DNA of 64,000 nucleotides from Phlebiopsis flavidoalba (GCA_035772785.1 JAOCPU010000002.1:744001-808000); one strand, 5' to 3'; counted from the first letter of the stretch, positions 1 to 13,546 are shown. Translations and numbers: made by a program. Notes: generated from the sequence alone by a model not told the origin.

Positions 1-2134
1 CTGAATGAAGTCATGGTATTCCCTACTGAGTGAAACGAGCCCCATAATGTGGTTATCTCACGATTCGTTACGTTCCCATCTACATCGTGAAGTACACTTA
101 CCACGGCTATTTATTCTGTTGATCGCTCGCTGGACGGACAAGTGGATCTGCGAGCACTGCCGTCCTCGATTAGCTCACATACCATTGATCGTGGCGTTCG
201 CTGAGCTGTCAATAACCTTCTTGCCTGGTATGTGTCCAAATGATGTGGATACGTGCGTCTGACAAAGCGTTCCCAGACCATCATGAAGAGTGATGTCGTC
301 GTCGGTGGTATCTAGTCTCGCAATAGTCCTACTCACCGGCTGGATATGTAATGTCTGGAGGATCCGCGATCGATAGACGATAGCATTTTGCCTACTACAG
401 TCTGCCAGCGAGCAAATCTCCTTTGCCCACTCGGGACCAATCAACCGCGCGCATTCGTAAACACCGAGAGACCAGAGTTACAAGGAGAAATCAGTGGAGG
501 ATTCTAGTCATCTGATATCAGAGTGAATCGTCTATGCACGAAGCTTCAGCATGCATTTAACTCACGAAGTCAACGAAGTCCGGGGGCCGTTGCAGGAAAT
601 GCTAATGCCACAGGCCACAGCTGTCATTCCTGATAGCACCCGTAAAACGGATGCCGCCTCCGGGGTATGCATTGCATATTCAGCCATGTTGTCCCTGGAC
701 GCCCCACAGTAGCATGCACAGTAGATAGCCGTGCCACCCAATGCGCACACTTTGACAACCAGTCAGTGCCTAATATTCAAGAGCGCATCATCAAGTCCAG
801 ACTGTGCGCCTCGCCCGTCATACTTAATGTACTCCCTCATGATTCCGAGAAGCACCGGATCAGCGCAATTCGTCGCATATTGTGTGCTTAGCCATGCTAA
901 GAGGACGCGCGTCCATGAGGGGAGGTCGCTTCATGGAAATCCTTCAACCGAGATGCATGTACACTTGACCAATCTGTGGATATCGGGGAGGCCCCCTGAT
1001 TTGTCCTGGATGCCAAAACCCAGAAGACATGAGGAAAGAAAGAGGATTACAATGACATCGAATGCTCGGCAAGACAGTTACTACTAGCAGCGCTGCTGCG
1101 TTTGCAATTCCTTCTCAACTCGCGTCTGTCGCGTCGGCGACAAACCCTGTTTCCTTAAACTTGTTCGGCGTCGGCGTGATGTTTATCATGGAGAATCGAA
1201 TGTTATCGATAATGCTGATAGCTCCTCGGGTTTGCCTGCTAGGCTCCGCTAGGTCGCTACTGCAGCTGTGATATTGATGGATAGGAAACGCTTGTCGCAG
1301 TCTGCGGCCTTGAAATTTGTTGGATTGCAGACTGAGGACCAAGCAGAATTATGACGCCCTAAGTTGACGCCAGGTATGGTGAGAGCAACTCGAATGCCTA
1401 TTTGTTAGCAATGCTTCTCCGAACCCACCGAGTTGGACAAATCAACATCTGTATGCGGGGCGACCCGCTCTGAACGAACTTGGATGATTGACTTTTTCAG
1501 CGACTGAGTGTAGTCAGATCCATCGGGGCACGTAGATCAAGATCGGCATTTGCCATACATGGTAGCCCCGAGCGGTCCCCGTCCGACTCGTCCCTCTTTC
1601 CTTGTGCTTGTGCTCGTTTCATCCCAACCAAAATCCAAATCGCATCGCAAAGTCGAAAATTCAGGGGAGAATAACCTTTATCTTTACGCGTGCCGTTTAA
1701 TTACATGGCTGTGCTGCTGGGAAACCTAGGCATCACTCCGGTAAGTGCACTTCGCGGTTGTCGACATGGTGATGAGATGTCTGGAGGCGTGTTTGATTCA
1801 TTTCGTTGTTTGTGCAGGGCTCTCGAACACTTTGATTTGAGTGGGCAACCCGTGGCCTGGTCCCGGCGGCTTCACCAGAGGTCACGACCATGTCAGCGTC
1901 TCGCAGAGCGCGGGCCAGAGGGCCGACACACAAATGCCGTGGATTCCAGCGTCATGCATGCACATCCTTCCCAAGACCCTGATCCTACCCTTTGGTGCGT
2001 GGGTGAAAGTCCTGACCATTGGCCTCTCCCACTGCTCTTGAAGAGACCAGTCCGCCAGCACATTCGGGGTCATTGCTGCGGTTGATCGCCGCGACAATCG
2101 CTTTAAGGAGCCGGGTCTTGAGGGTCCCATCCAT
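1..2134. other. No recognisable gene
   Basis: Both strands hold only short open frames with no family resemblance I can name. A pyrimidine-rich stretch near 1585-1640 and a possible exon end with a GTAAGT donor at about 1739-1744, followed by an acceptor-like TGCAG near 1818, suggest transcribed sequence upstream of the membrane-protein gene that begins near 2.13 kb. I could not extend an open frame through it. It may hold a 5' exon or untranslated leader of that gene. Confidence 0.4.
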
Positions 2135-5100
2135 GCATGGCAGAGCTTGCATCTTCCTCCGCGAATATCACCAACTATGCCATTACAATCGATGACACGT
2201 CCCCCCACCCTAACGTACAAACCATTTTCGGATTCCTTTGGTGAACCCAACCGAACTGGAGGATGGAGTCCTAGCCCGTCCACAGGCGAGGCTAATGGTA
2301 TTACCCTCCATGTGACCTCCACCAGCGGCGCGTCACTATCTTTCCGTTGGAATGGTGAGCTTTCGCACACTTCTGTCTTTTTACACTTCGGAGCCAGCGT
2401 ACCTCTGGGGGTCGTCCAGCCATGGTCTGAAACTACAACGGGATTCTACGGGTGTGCGGGTCGCGTGCTGGGGCGCGGGGTGCCAATGCCATGCATGATG
2501 CGCCTCGTTGTTGACTCAGCCGTCTGCGCGGCTCCGCTCTTCCGCTGGGAACCGCGACACTAGCGGCCCTTACTTACACTTAATTTGATGTGGGGTTTTG
2601 GAATTAATCGCTCACTAATATCACCCGTGTGCACAGGGACTGCCGCAGCACTGTATCCGGGCTCTTTTTCCTCGACCTCGTCGCAGCCTCCCCCAACGGT
2701 TCCATATTCCGTCTCTCTCGACGGGACTGCCACTACAAATTACGTATCTGATTTTGTCTTCGCGCTCTCGCCGACGACCCTCAACCAGCATCCTAGCTTC
2801 CTTTACGAATTTGACGAACGACGAGCATACCATCGAACTAACGATGGAAGTTCTTGATAACGACAACGATGACAATATTCTACTGGAGTTTGACCGTGCT
2901 GTAATCACTAGTGCTCTCCCCGAGCAGTTCATACAACAGTGAGTCTCACATTCAATTTGGGCGCAATTAATCATCCTTTTGCATCCTTCCACGAAACCCC
3001 GACGACTATCGCTCTAGTGGGCCTCACCTTACCACTTAATTTCATCGTTCACTGCATTACGTTCACCAAGCTATCTTCTGCCCGTTTTTTGACATGTGCT
3101 GATATTTATTTGCTATTAAGGTTTTCAGATGTCACCCTAGCGACCGACACTCTACCAGACAATTCAATCTCTTTCCAAGGACAATGGTCGTTCGTCTCTA
3201 ATCTGCTTCCAAAGCCAGAATGTTTTCCTTCCACACTAGCACCAACCTTGGTGATTCGGCGTCTGTGTCGTTTAATGGTGAGATACCCTTAACTCCCTCT
3301 GGTGGGCGGCCTCTCACGCTGACTTGACACGTCTGCGCTCTTTGATCGGTGGGTTTCGCTAGGAACATCAGTGACGCTTGCAGGGCTGACAACACCGCAT
3401 TCTGGCGCGTACAATATATCATTGGGACAAATGGACCGCCGGAGACGTTTTCTGCTCGTTCATCATCTAACCTCACCTCGTCCGACGCTACTATTCTTCC
3501 GTACTGGACTCGACCCCGGCGTTGTACATCGCCTCCATATCGTGAACGCTGGAGAGTGTCAGCTGACGAGCAAGGCTCACTACTTATCGTTGGCAGCGTG
3601 AATGTCACCACCGTGGAGCAAAATAGCAGCGGGTATGCTTCATTCGCTGTGTTTAGGTATCATGATACTAACTCCCGGTCTTGAATGTCTTCACAGGGAC
3701 GGCACCAGTAGGAAGTATGTCTTCCTCGTCGTTACACAAGGGGACCACGATTGCGGCCCTCGTCGTAGGCATTGTGGTGGCCACCGCTGTGCTTGTTGTC
3801 CTCAGTGCTTGCTACATCCGTCGCCGACGGAGAGACAGGAAACGCAAAGAGGGCTTTATTGTCAACCCACGCATCTCGAATCGCAGGCTGTCATTCATGC
3901 GATTTCCCAGGCGATCCCAACAAGTCGATCTCGAGAAGGCTTCTCACAAAGACGATCCTAGTCGCGGGTCCGCCGACGCTGACATCGTTGACATTACTGG
4001 AAGGAAAGAAGACGAGGACGATGAGGACGAAGAAGCTCACGAGACCAGCATGCTTCAACTTCCCAGACCTGACGGTGGCTCGCGCCACGGGTCACAGAAC
4101 TCAGACGGCAGCTACTCCATCAACCTGCCCGAACTACCAGGACGAGGACATGTTCGCGTCAGGTCTAATGAAGACTCTCCTCCAACGACACAGCGACATG
4201 CAAGCGGGTCTCCGAGTTTACGGATACCCCTCTCCAGTCGCCCACCTTCATCCCCCCTTCATCCCCCCCGAAGCCCCAGGCCTCGCGGACCAAGAGAGAT
4301 GCGCTCGTCGAATTTGGTGGCGTCGCGAGAAGGGCCCCAAGGGATCCTTCTGAGGGGAGCTGCAGTCGCCCACTCTCGACGTGCCCGTCAACGTCCAGGA
4401 CGATGGCCGACTAACGGCCACTGGCGCCAGCACGTCTCAACCACCGACGCCACTGCGTGTCAACTTTGATGACGTGGACGTCAGACCGCCAGCGGAGATC
4501 AAGGACGCGTAGCGCTATGTCTGGCATTTCGCTCCCGGCTTCGCTCCGACAGGCGTTTTCTTGGGCCCAAGGACGCCCTTCCGAGGGGCACCGGCTGAAA
4601 CTCAACCACAGACGCAGGAAGCAGAGCCTCGGTCGTTTAACCGATACTCATTCCTCGATATGGAATCCTCTGCATCTCAGTCGCTGTCGAGTGGGTCACG
4701 ATCTGCTCGAAACTCGCGGTCCACCTCGACACGAGGCTCCTCCAAGTCTCGTCAGGCGACCGAGTCTAGCGAGGTTGGCGGACGGACTTCCAGCGACATC
4801 CCCCCTGTCCCCTATGACCCCCGTGCCTCTCTTGGGCTATCGATGATTATAGCCGGGGGGCCGACGTCAAGTCGACCTTCCCTCTCTCCTGACATCTCCC
4901 TCCAGGCCGTTCCCCTTCCACCCATCTCCGTGCCTGAGCCTAGGATCGGTGCGGAAGATGTCCCACAGTCTGTCCACCCGACTGACCTGGCCGAACTACT
5001 GCCCTCGCCAACCGACTCCATCCCTCTCACCGTCTCTGACATCCACTTCCGGCACTCGACACAGTCTAGCGTTTCAGCCACGGATTCCCAGAATAACACT

Positions 5101-5425
5101 TACCTAAGCCCATCTCACCGAACGGCACATCCGCCACTACCTACGCCACCGTTAGTGCCATCGACCCCATCTTCGATTCCATTCCACGCCTCAACCTGAT
5201 ACCAGGCCGTATATCGTCCAGAAGCTTGTCGGCTCGCCCAGCGCTGGGCCAGGTCCATCCACGCCCTATGGTACGCCACGGCTGTCCGGGTCGTCAGGGC
5301 CGTCGCGGGCCTCGCTCGAGTCCCCCTGTGCGCCGTAGCCATACGGTGGGGGCCCGTCGTTCTCGGCTGTCATGTCAAGCCGACCGAGTATGAGTCGTTT
5401 GAGCAAAGGAAAAGACCCCCAGTGA
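2135..5425 (+). CDS. Single-pass membrane protein with two extracellular beta-sandwich-like modules
   Basis: Multi-exon gene unrecognised by name but of a type common in agaricomycetes. The first exons (about 2135-2940) encode a module starting with NITNYAITIDD and containing ASLSFRWNG then GTAAALYPG. A second similar module (about 3130-3640) contains NSISFQGQW and GTSVTLAGL. One hydrophobic helix (about 3745-3815, AALVVGIVVATAVLVVL) is followed by a strongly basic stop-transfer stretch RRRRRDRKRK, which places the N-terminus outside and a roughly 500-residue Ser/Pro/Arg-rich tail in the cytoplasm, with an acidic DEDDEDEEA run near 4015-4040. Introns use GTGAGC (2354) and ACAG (about 2637). 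Frame breaks occur at the C6 run 2211-2216, near 3440 and in the tail. The tail appears to end SRLSKGKDPQ followed by TGA at 5423-5425. No clear signal peptide was found, so the true start may lie upstream. A sensor or cell-wall-binding role is only inference. Confidence 0.65.
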
Positions 5426-6424
5426 TTACCCTCGCTATCTCGCATGTTGTCGAATGGATTGCCTGATTCTTAGTTGCACGTCGCTGTGTTGCATCTCGCG
5501 CTTTTGACTTCCCCCGCATTGTACAGTAAGCATCGTGCTCTGGCATGGACAGTGTATACCCCCATTCTCTGTTCTCACGCATACCATGTCTTGTCGCGCT
5601 CAGTTGGCTGTCATGCACTTTGTACATTTGTAAACCAGCTTTAGACTCGTGAACACCTTGGTGCTCAACCCTCCCACGTGTTCGGTCTGATGAGATACAT
5701 CCTGACAGTCCTGGCAGGGTGTATGTTGTATCTAAGGACCAGTAAGTTGTTCTCCGACGAAAACCTCCGGCGAAAACCCCAAAAGTGAGTACTAGTGAGC
5801 AGGATGAAGCTGTCTCCGCGGCACGTAGAAAGACCACCCCGTGCAGCAAAGGTAGTCTCGGAATCCTCGCACGATCGTATTGGGGATCGGCTCCCTATGC
5901 GCAGTAAAGAGTATATGCGAGGATATGATGGTCGTCACGAGAGTAAGTAATTCACCAAGACATTTTATTGAAACAAAAAATGCAGACACTGCGCGCCGCG
6001 GTTCACTTGACCCAAGGGTGTGCTACACAGCCATTTGTATCAAGGGCCACACAGAAGCCCATACTTGCGTCCCGAGAAAAAGCCCGGAACGGGATCGAGA
6101 GGGAAGGAAGAGCCCGCTCCCTTAGTAAGCACTCGGTTTTCAGCCCTAAAGACCTCAAGAGTTGCGTAAATCGGCAGATGATATGTTGGCCGACGCATTG
6201 GCAAACGAACCCATCGAGGGCTGTGAGCGTACCGGCGCAGTACCATTCTATTTGATAATTTCTGCAGGAATAAATCTGGCACTGCCTTGCGCGGCGCACC
6301 CATTATTTAGACATGTACACCGTTTCATGAAGCACACAGCGCAGAATAAAATACCGTTTCACTCGAGTAGGTCCATCGTATATGCAAGAACTAGCGTAAT
6401 CATTCGCAGTAGAAATTGCAGGTT
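5426..6424. other. Intergenic region between the membrane-protein gene and VPS53
   Basis: This is the shared 3' flank of two convergent genes. Open frames on both strands are short and without family features. I see no repeat, RNA gene or coding segment that I can support. Confidence 0.5.
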
Positions 6425-9400
6425 CTATGGTTGAACAGAGTCGCGCCGAACGGCGAAACTGACGAAGCGTCTAAAGTCGGAGAACTTCGAGGTCGCCTCT
6501 GCTCTTGGCGGGTGTGTCGCTCCCGCTCGCGCTTGTCGTGAGCGTGGAGACGTGAGGGCAGCGCCAAGATACCCTCGCCACCTGTTCCTGCGAGAAGGTT
6601 GACTCGACTGGCTCCAGGGCTGCCAAGGGTGGACGATTGTGCTGGGTCCATGTCGAGCAAAGAGAGGAAAGAAGTATTCTCGAGGTCGGTCTTGGTACTC
6701 GTTATTGTCAAGAAAGAGTCCATCAAATCGTTTTGTTGTCCCTTGGGGGTCCCCTTGAGATCGAGGATCTCATCATGCTTCCTTAGCGATGCGACATAAG
6801 CACCCGTAGAATGTTACACACCTTCTGGAAATTCGAGACCGATTGATCTCCTATGAGTAATGTATAGTTGAGGATGAAACCTTTCCGCGGGATCCTAATA
6901 CAGGTGAGCTCGTAAGAGAAGGCCTATGATTTTGACGAACTTACTACCGGGGTCACGATGACTTTCAATAATGCTTCTAACCGAGTAGTATTCTTGTTGA
7001 CCATGCGCGTGTAGCTGAGAACTGGTTAGATAGAAAATAACGCAATAGAAAGAGCCTAACTGACTTCGTAGTTGTATTCGCCTCGCCCGGTATTCGAAGC
7101 AAACAGGCTTTCAATACTTGCAAATCAATCAGAAGCTGGGACAGCGTTTTGTGAGGATAAATATGTGGGTGGTTGATATAACAAACCTGCTCGGCTCCTA
7201 TCTCTTTCAGCGGTCGACTTTTCACGAGAGCGTTAGAAGTAAACCGGCTGAATATCACGCTGGGTCTGATATCAGAAATTGCGTTGAAACTGAGTCCGAT
7301 GGTGCGAACCTTGTAACCTTGTCGAAGAAATTTCGCAAGTATTTCTTCTGCTCCACCAGTGGTTTCACGGTGTCCACCACTTGTTCCACGGCTTTGACAA
7401 GATCGCCCACGTATGCCGACTGGCCGCTGACGAGACTAACAGTCCCCCAAGCAATTCGTGACATAGTCGTAAAGGCAGGCTCGCAGCCGTTCTCGAGCTC
7501 TTTCATGATCACGAGGATAGCGGACGACACGGCGCTGGGAAAGGTAGATTAATGAGGGTCCTGACAGTGTTTGGGCTAACCCACCTCACAAAGAGATCGC
7601 ACTCGTCAGAGAACGACACTTTCTCTTTGAATTCCTCATTGACCTTCTCGCGGATTTTCTCCTCTAACTGAGACATAGAAAGTCAGAATGGCGCATCGCT
7701 CGTTATGCCAAGCTTACCTCTAGTGCCGTGGTATGACAGTAATCAGCAGTATTGATCAACACACACGCGTTCTTCAGCTCATGCATATCAGATCTTGTCT
7801 CAACTGAGCGTCGACTGAACACTGTAGGTCTGTTCACGCCGTAAGATCTCCCAGACTATCAAAGTAAGGTCACTCGCGGAATGCGTACCGTTTCATGCTT
7901 GCGACAAGGACGTCCTCTACGATAGTTCAATCAACACCTGCACCTCCTGTGAAGCTTCGAGACTAACCTGCATATATGCGTAACCATTTTTTTTCTGAAG
8001 TTGACATAGATCGTATATAATGGTTGGCCGGTGAAGAGATTTGCGCATTGATCGAGAACCTGAGCGTAAAAGTAGAAGAGCTCAGTTTGAGCTGGGGAGC
8101 ACAGATGTCCTTTGTTTCCCCGTCATCTTCGCTGGGCTTTGCTTCTAGCGATGTTCGTGACTTTGTGCCCCGATATTTGGACAAACATATCCGATAGGGC
8201 CCTGATCCACACTTAGTGCCGGTTTGTCACAACAATAGGTGGGAAAGACGTACTTGTCCCTGAGCTGACACGAAAACATTTCATGTGTGACTCAAATGCC
8301 GATGAAATAGGCTTGTTCAGGGGGCAACGCGTTGATGATGCAGGTTGGGTTGCCTTCAGAAATATCAGCCAGCTGTGTACATGCTATCAGCTAATCCTGC
8401 TATTGATGATTGAGCGCACATACGGGAGTTGCGAACTTCTTAGTGATGGAAGCTTCGAAGTCAAGGACTTCCTGGAGAGTATCCAGTAGCAATTTCACGG
8501 TCAATTTTGCGCACCGGCCTTCGACAGCAATGTCGTCATATCGTCCCTGAAGAACAAATCTAAGAATAATGCTAGATGGCACGTTCCGCATTTCATACCT
8601 TGTAATTTCAACGAACTTCGCAGTCAAATGCCACCCTACTTGCCAGTCACTGGGAAGTACTCTGGGAAGACTCTTGCCTGTCTCGGTTTCATGCGTCTGC
8701 TAAAAGACCTTCTGACTATACCACCCCGAAGCGGTTTGATATGTTGTCAAGCTGCCAGCTTCGTCACTGGCCTTGAAGATTCGCCGATACTCCTTCAATT
8801 CAAGCGCGACATAGCGCTCTACGAATTGGACGCGTACTTCGGGCCCAATGACGTCGATAACGCGACATGCAGCTGCCATCGGTGGATGCCTTGACCGGTT
8901 TAGAGGGGTCTTTGAGCGTAGCTACGCAATTGTAAGGTTCGGTTGGGGCGGAAAATGACGCGTCAAGGAGCTCACAATTTATCCCAATCCGAGTCTATCT
9001 TTGTGCTCGCGCACTTCATTCTGTATATCCTGTACGCGCCTTGATACTTGCGATATCCTTTGAAGGGAGCTCAAGGGTTTGAATGAGGCGGTTATTTGTT
9101 TTACAGCCTAAAGTACCTCGCTGAGTGTCGAGCAACGTAACAACGACTTTGTTGCCTTACCGCCAAGCTCTGAGAAATGTCCTGGTATTTGGTCTCACGA
9201 ACCTGCTCCTCAAGTTGACCCGAGAGCGCTGACTATCCAAGAGTGAGCCCTAGGTCCCCAATCAATCATACGGACAGCTGCACTTACCGAGCATCTGCAG
9301 CCGTTTCAAAGTAGTCATACTGAGCTGGAGATTTCTCTTCGCCAGGTCCAGTACTTGTATTTCCTTCGTGATATTCCTAACAACGGCCTCAGATTCCGTA

Positions 9401-9941
9401 GCCTTCTGGCCCTTATACGGGACATCCTGTCCTAGAAGTTCCTGGACGATGTATCACGCTTAGCAGCGATGACTACAGGTACTACTCGCAGCACGGTAGC
9501 ACGACGTATAAGACAGATATCATTTCCTGTATAGCTTGCATTCGGTTAGGATCCTGCTCCTTCCGCAGGTCCTCCTGAAGTTCCGCTATCTCATGCTGCA
9601 ACTCCTTCTCGCTCTCCGCAAGCTGAGTCTGTACGACTTCCAGTTGACCGAGCGAGCGACGCCTCTAGGTGCAGGTTAACGATCGTGTTATCTAAAGGCA
9701 GATTCACGTTAAGAAGAGCATACCATCCGGGAAAAACTGATTTAGAGTACTGATTGGACTGAACTCGTCCGATAAGTTGTCGCAAAGTGTCGGCATCATA
9801 ACCGGTCCTGAGTGTGTAAGTCGAGAACTCGTTGTATGGATACAATGAGTTCTGGAGGGAGAGTATCCTCTCTTCGCGCTTGATTCGGACTATTGGGATA
9901 TCCAAAGAGCGGTTGAAAGACATGGAGTGAATAACGGACAC
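6425..9941 (-). CDS. VPS53: VPS53, subunit of the GARP tethering complex
   Basis: GARP tethers endosome-derived vesicles at the trans-Golgi, and Vps53 is one of its rod-shaped subunits. Read on the minus strand, the N-terminus holds DEFSPISTLNQFFPDG (near 9735-9780), then a coiled-coil region with ELQEDLRKEQDPNRMQAIQ and EIQVLDLAKRNLQLSMTTL ending at a GGTAAG donor near 9290. Later exons hold LLLDTLQEVLDFEASITKKF (8400-8500), FYFYAQVLDQCANLF and QKKKWLRIYAG (7965-8090), QLEEKIREKVNEEF (7620-7680), KELENGCEPAFTTMSR plus VEQVVDTVKPLVEQKKYLRN (7320-7500), and ALVKSRPLKEIGAEQ (about 7200). The C-terminus probably reads FRRFVSFAVRRDSVQP with its stop at 6425-6427. Introns are many and short. A single-base insertion sits at 8013-8018 and another shift near 9640. 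The start (9920 or 9941) is uncertain. Identification rests on the ordered match to several conserved Vps53 blocks. Confidence 0.9.
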
Positions 9942-11902
9942 GCTATGACGAAGGCGACGTGCGCGTTGGATGATGGTGGTGGAGGTGGGTCGCGAGCACT
10001 AGAAAAGGCAAGCGGCGGGATGATGTCAAACTCCCGACGCTTTACTTTTTATGGCGCTTTGAATACGAGTTTCTGGTTGCTCTTTACCCTCTCCTGAAGC
10101 GGGGTGATTTACTAAGCCGTTCATTCTTCCCACCATTTTCACTTTTGTCGCCAGGGCCATGACGTTTCTCATAGCGTGTTGTTACACGCCATACAATGTT
10201 GCAAGACTTGGTGGAAATCACATTGTTAACAGCGTCTACGAATGCAAAGGGCCTTGAGTTGCGGGGGTAGCATAGGGGAACACACGGCAGGGGACCGTTC
10301 ATATCCTGTGGTGGTTCTGCCGTTTGTGTGCTCTAGGTATACCCTGCTGGAGGTATTTTTATTCTGTGTGGATTAAGAGAGGGAGTCGCTCATTTAAATT
10401 AGTAAGTCGGGCTAACGAGCTACTCTGTGTTAGTTGATTCACTCCCCGAATGGAGCGACCAATCTACTGGCTACTTTCCACTGCGGGGTGGCGAATGCCG
10501 ACCAAACAGCCCTAGTGAGCTCACTACCCTTCATCATAATACCTCGGCTGGGAAGTAATAGTTCTGTAGCGTTGGTTTGGGGCTGGAAATGTTACTTTAC
10601 AGCTCCACGCAGTAGGTCACCATCGAATATCAACGACCGGACGCAACACAAACTCACCCTTCGTCTCCACATTCCTGGAGCTCAGAACGTGCAATGGGCA
10701 GATGCGTACGAACTCACAGCGCCTGGGCGTGTACGCACCATAACGAAAGTGGTCTTACGATGTCGCCCATAAACCACTCCACCTTCAGTGATCCCTCTCA
10801 ACTCAAGGCTGTTCTATTTGGCCTTTTCGAGTCATACTGAAGTAAGTCTGTAAATCTACCGACACTGCGCTGTTGTCGGTCTGCCGTCCCCCGCCGTCCT
10901 GCCGACCCCCACCATATCAAAGGTATTGTGGACGTAGATTTAACATCTAAGTCAGTTTTTTGGATGCAGCAGGTGGGCTGCATCACCAGGGCGTCCAAGG
11001 GGATTTCCTCATACCGACAAGTTCTGGTGATTCGCAGCTCACCGATGTGGGGAGGAACGTAGCATCGATATATCCCGCCTGCTGGCTGAGGCGCTGTGGC
11101 AAGCTGCGCGATGGGATTGTCGTGGGAGGTGGTTGGCGACATCGTTCCAGTGGTCATTAGGCGATCCTCCCTTGTGTAGCGTGGGCGTGACTATCTGTGG
11201 TTAGCGTAACTCTTTCTGCCATAGCGCTTGGGACCATCCTTGGGGCCGAAAGGGAAGACTCGCTACATCCGAGTAAGTCGAAGGCGAACCTCTTGACGAG
11301 CGGCAAGCTACACACTATAGTCGGGCGGCGACACTTTCGCAAAGGTTGTTTGAGGCCGCCGAACGGCCTCAACTGTATGTTTTCGACTTCCACGGTGTAA
11401 CAAGCTCGCTGATTGAGCGCCCTCTGTACTTCATGTGACCACATTCCATTTCTCAGTTCCTAGCCCTGGAATCGTGCGAGAACGACGCGTCGAACCGCAA
11501 GAGTTTCTGCTTTCGCTAGCAGAGGAGCAGGCATACGTTTGTCCGAGAGTAGCACAAACACTCGTCATACTTACTCCGTTCGTTTGTGCGAGGACGGTCT
11601 GATGCAAAGAAGCAGAACCGTGACATACAGATGAAATATGACATAGCAAAAAGAACGAGGGACGGTCCTCAAAAAAAAAAAACAAATCTCCGCAAGACGG
11701 TGAAAAGTAAATGTGTCTTTATAGCACTCGCGAACCAGTTCATCGGCCACTGAAACGTTGAGACAAGCATCCCGCACAAAGTCACTTGCGATGTTACTGC
11801 AGGTCGTTATCCTGGTCTTGATGAACGTCTCCGTAACGTAGAAACGCATGTCGCTGTGTTCGCTATGGTGGAGGTTTTTTTAGACTAACGAGTGAGGAAG
11901 CA
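9942..11902. other. Unresolved region upstream of VPS53
   Basis: It begins with the VPS53 promoter side. Minus-strand frames at 10798-11157, 11157-11444 and 11571-11849 have mildly protein-like composition but no motif I recognise and no consistent splice chain. An A-run (A12) lies near 11670. No repeat or RNA gene is supported. Confidence 0.35.
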
Positions 11903-12340
11903 GTGCGTTACGCCATCGCTTCTAGTCCCTTCTCCACCACGTTCGCTTCTCGATCGTTGAAGTTTCTAGAGGATCATCTCATTCGCCTTGAAAAGGACTA
12001 TCCACCATGGGCGGCATTGCATTTCAATCAACCACATCGAGGCGTAAGTTGTGAACTTATGCTTCTCTTCAGGACACGCTCTCAGAATACCCTAGTGAAC
12101 CCCCTCCCCTGGACCCACTCACCATCATCGTACCATCACATCTTTAGCTGCCGTCACGGAGCACACACCTCAGCATACGTCGCAAAATCAAGCCATACCA
12201 ATTGATACGAAACGAACCGGGAGGCATCCCACAAAGGCAAAGGCAGGTCAGCGGGTAGAAGCACGGTTTCAAGCTTACAGCGCGCGGTCATGGAACGCTT
12301 GGAGGTGCAGAATGGGCGATGAATAGACCTCGGAGGAGTT
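11903..12340 (+). CDS. Unrecognised small protein, two exons
   Basis: The first exon contains KFLEDHLIRLEKDYPPWAAL and HFNQPHRG, a strongly protein-like stretch. It stops at a GTAAGT donor near 12041, with an acceptor (CTTCAG) near 12073. The second exon reads SEYPSEPPPLDPLTIIVPSH and continues with a Thr/Gln/Lys-rich segment, then SSLQRAVMERLEVQ in another frame around 12260-12320. The Pro-rich linker and amphipathic ends resemble a small nuclear or adaptor protein, but I cannot name a family. Two frame shifts (about 12148 and 12260) interrupt it. The start codon is uncertain because sequence before 11940 is not clearly coding. Confidence 0.4.
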
Positions 12341-13307
12341 AAATCTGAGCCACACTAATCGCAGCATCCTGAATGCACTCCTAGGTGTGCCCCGCGGCGC
12401 CTTCAGAATCACGTGCGAAAGTTTCCCATTTGGTGTTTCTCCCGCGGTAATGCTCATGCTGTATTTGTTTTCTACCCTCCACCAGTCAGACACAGCGAGC
12501 AGCTGGTTCATATCATTACACACCGCAATCTCTCCCAGGCCTCCCATCCGGCAGTTCATTTGCAGTACTAAGTATCGTGTCATTCGAAACGACCATTTTC
12601 TCTAAACCTTGCACGCACGTTTCCTCGCACTGCCATGACTGGAATAAATTCGGATACCAAAGATCAGGTAATCTCGACCTACCGTGACCATACCAACGTT
12701 CTCGTGTTCTACATGTGCTGCTGCGACAATTGTTCGTAAACTCTGTGGTTGCGTCAAGATAGCATCTAATCCACGACTCGTATAGGCTCTACAAGATGAG
12801 CTAATTAGCAAATCGTTCTCTGACTGGACGAGATGGTCGTGGATAGTAAGTATCCTATCACACAAACATGATGTTGTATGGCGAATTTTGAAATGCGGCG
12901 ATATAGGCCCTCATGCATTCTGCTACAAATCTCAAAATGGGAAAGAAGGAGGATCGTGGGCTGCTGTGATTACATTTACATCGGTGCTTCTTCTCCTGTC
13001 TGACAGCTCTTCGCAGGACAGGGACACACACGGTTGCTGACGTCTATTGCCTGGGATGTAATGAACGTTTAGGCTGGTATTATGTGAAGGCTCCGGACAA
13101 CGCGCAGAAAAATACAAAGAAGGTACGTGTCTCTCCTGCCATACACGGACCCCTGAACTCACATATTGTCAGGGAAATATCTTCTTGAGAGAGAAAAGCT
13201 TGTGAAGGAAAAACGCTTGGGGAAATTGGACGAATAGCACAGGTGCACCGGTTTCCCGGCGGCTGTACTCGCAGTTTGGCACCGTCACACCGTCCCACGA
13301 GCGCCAC
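12330..13307 (-). CDS. Unrecognised protein, fragmented exons
   Basis: A TATATATA box on the minus strand at 13316-13309 precedes open segments that look coding by composition. The segment 12740-12870 contains LRTIVAAAHVEHENVGMVTV and ends at a GTAGGT donor near 12683. After an acceptor near 12641 the reading continues with EETCVQGLEKMVVSNDTI. After a frame change, 12390-12540 reads DMNQLLAVSDWWRVENKYSM and SITAGETPNGKLSHVILKAP. These pieces run in the same direction and may form one gene, but the 5' part (12930-13300) is weak and no domain is recognised. The opposite-strand gene candidate at 11.9-12.3 kb would then be convergent with it. Confidence 0.3.
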
Positions 13308-13308
13308 A

Positions 13309-13316
13309 TATATATA
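13309..13316 (-). promoter_or_regulatory. TATA box of the minus-strand candidate at 12.3-13.3 kb
   Basis: The sequence TATATATA lies just upstream of the first open segment on the minus strand and about 230 bp from the divergent ATG3 start. Assignment depends on the weak gene call. Confidence 0.3.
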
Positions 13317-13546
13317 CTCGCCTGTACAGTAGCCCTTGTCATCCTTGTCCTCTGTATCCTATCTAATCATGCCCCTCTGTCTGTAACGAATATAATTGGC
13401 ACGTAGTGGTGTGGTGCATGGGGTAGCATCCCCCTTGTCCCAGCTGCTTCGGTCGAGTTTCCGTTTTAAGAAACACGTGGTGGGACACTTCGATAGTTGC
13501 TTGAGGATCGATGATTGCCCCCACCTCTTAGACGCATACCGCCACC

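Noticed and set aside
8628..8894. Plus-strand 88-codon open frame
   Set aside because: It is antisense to VPS53 exons and has no independent support.
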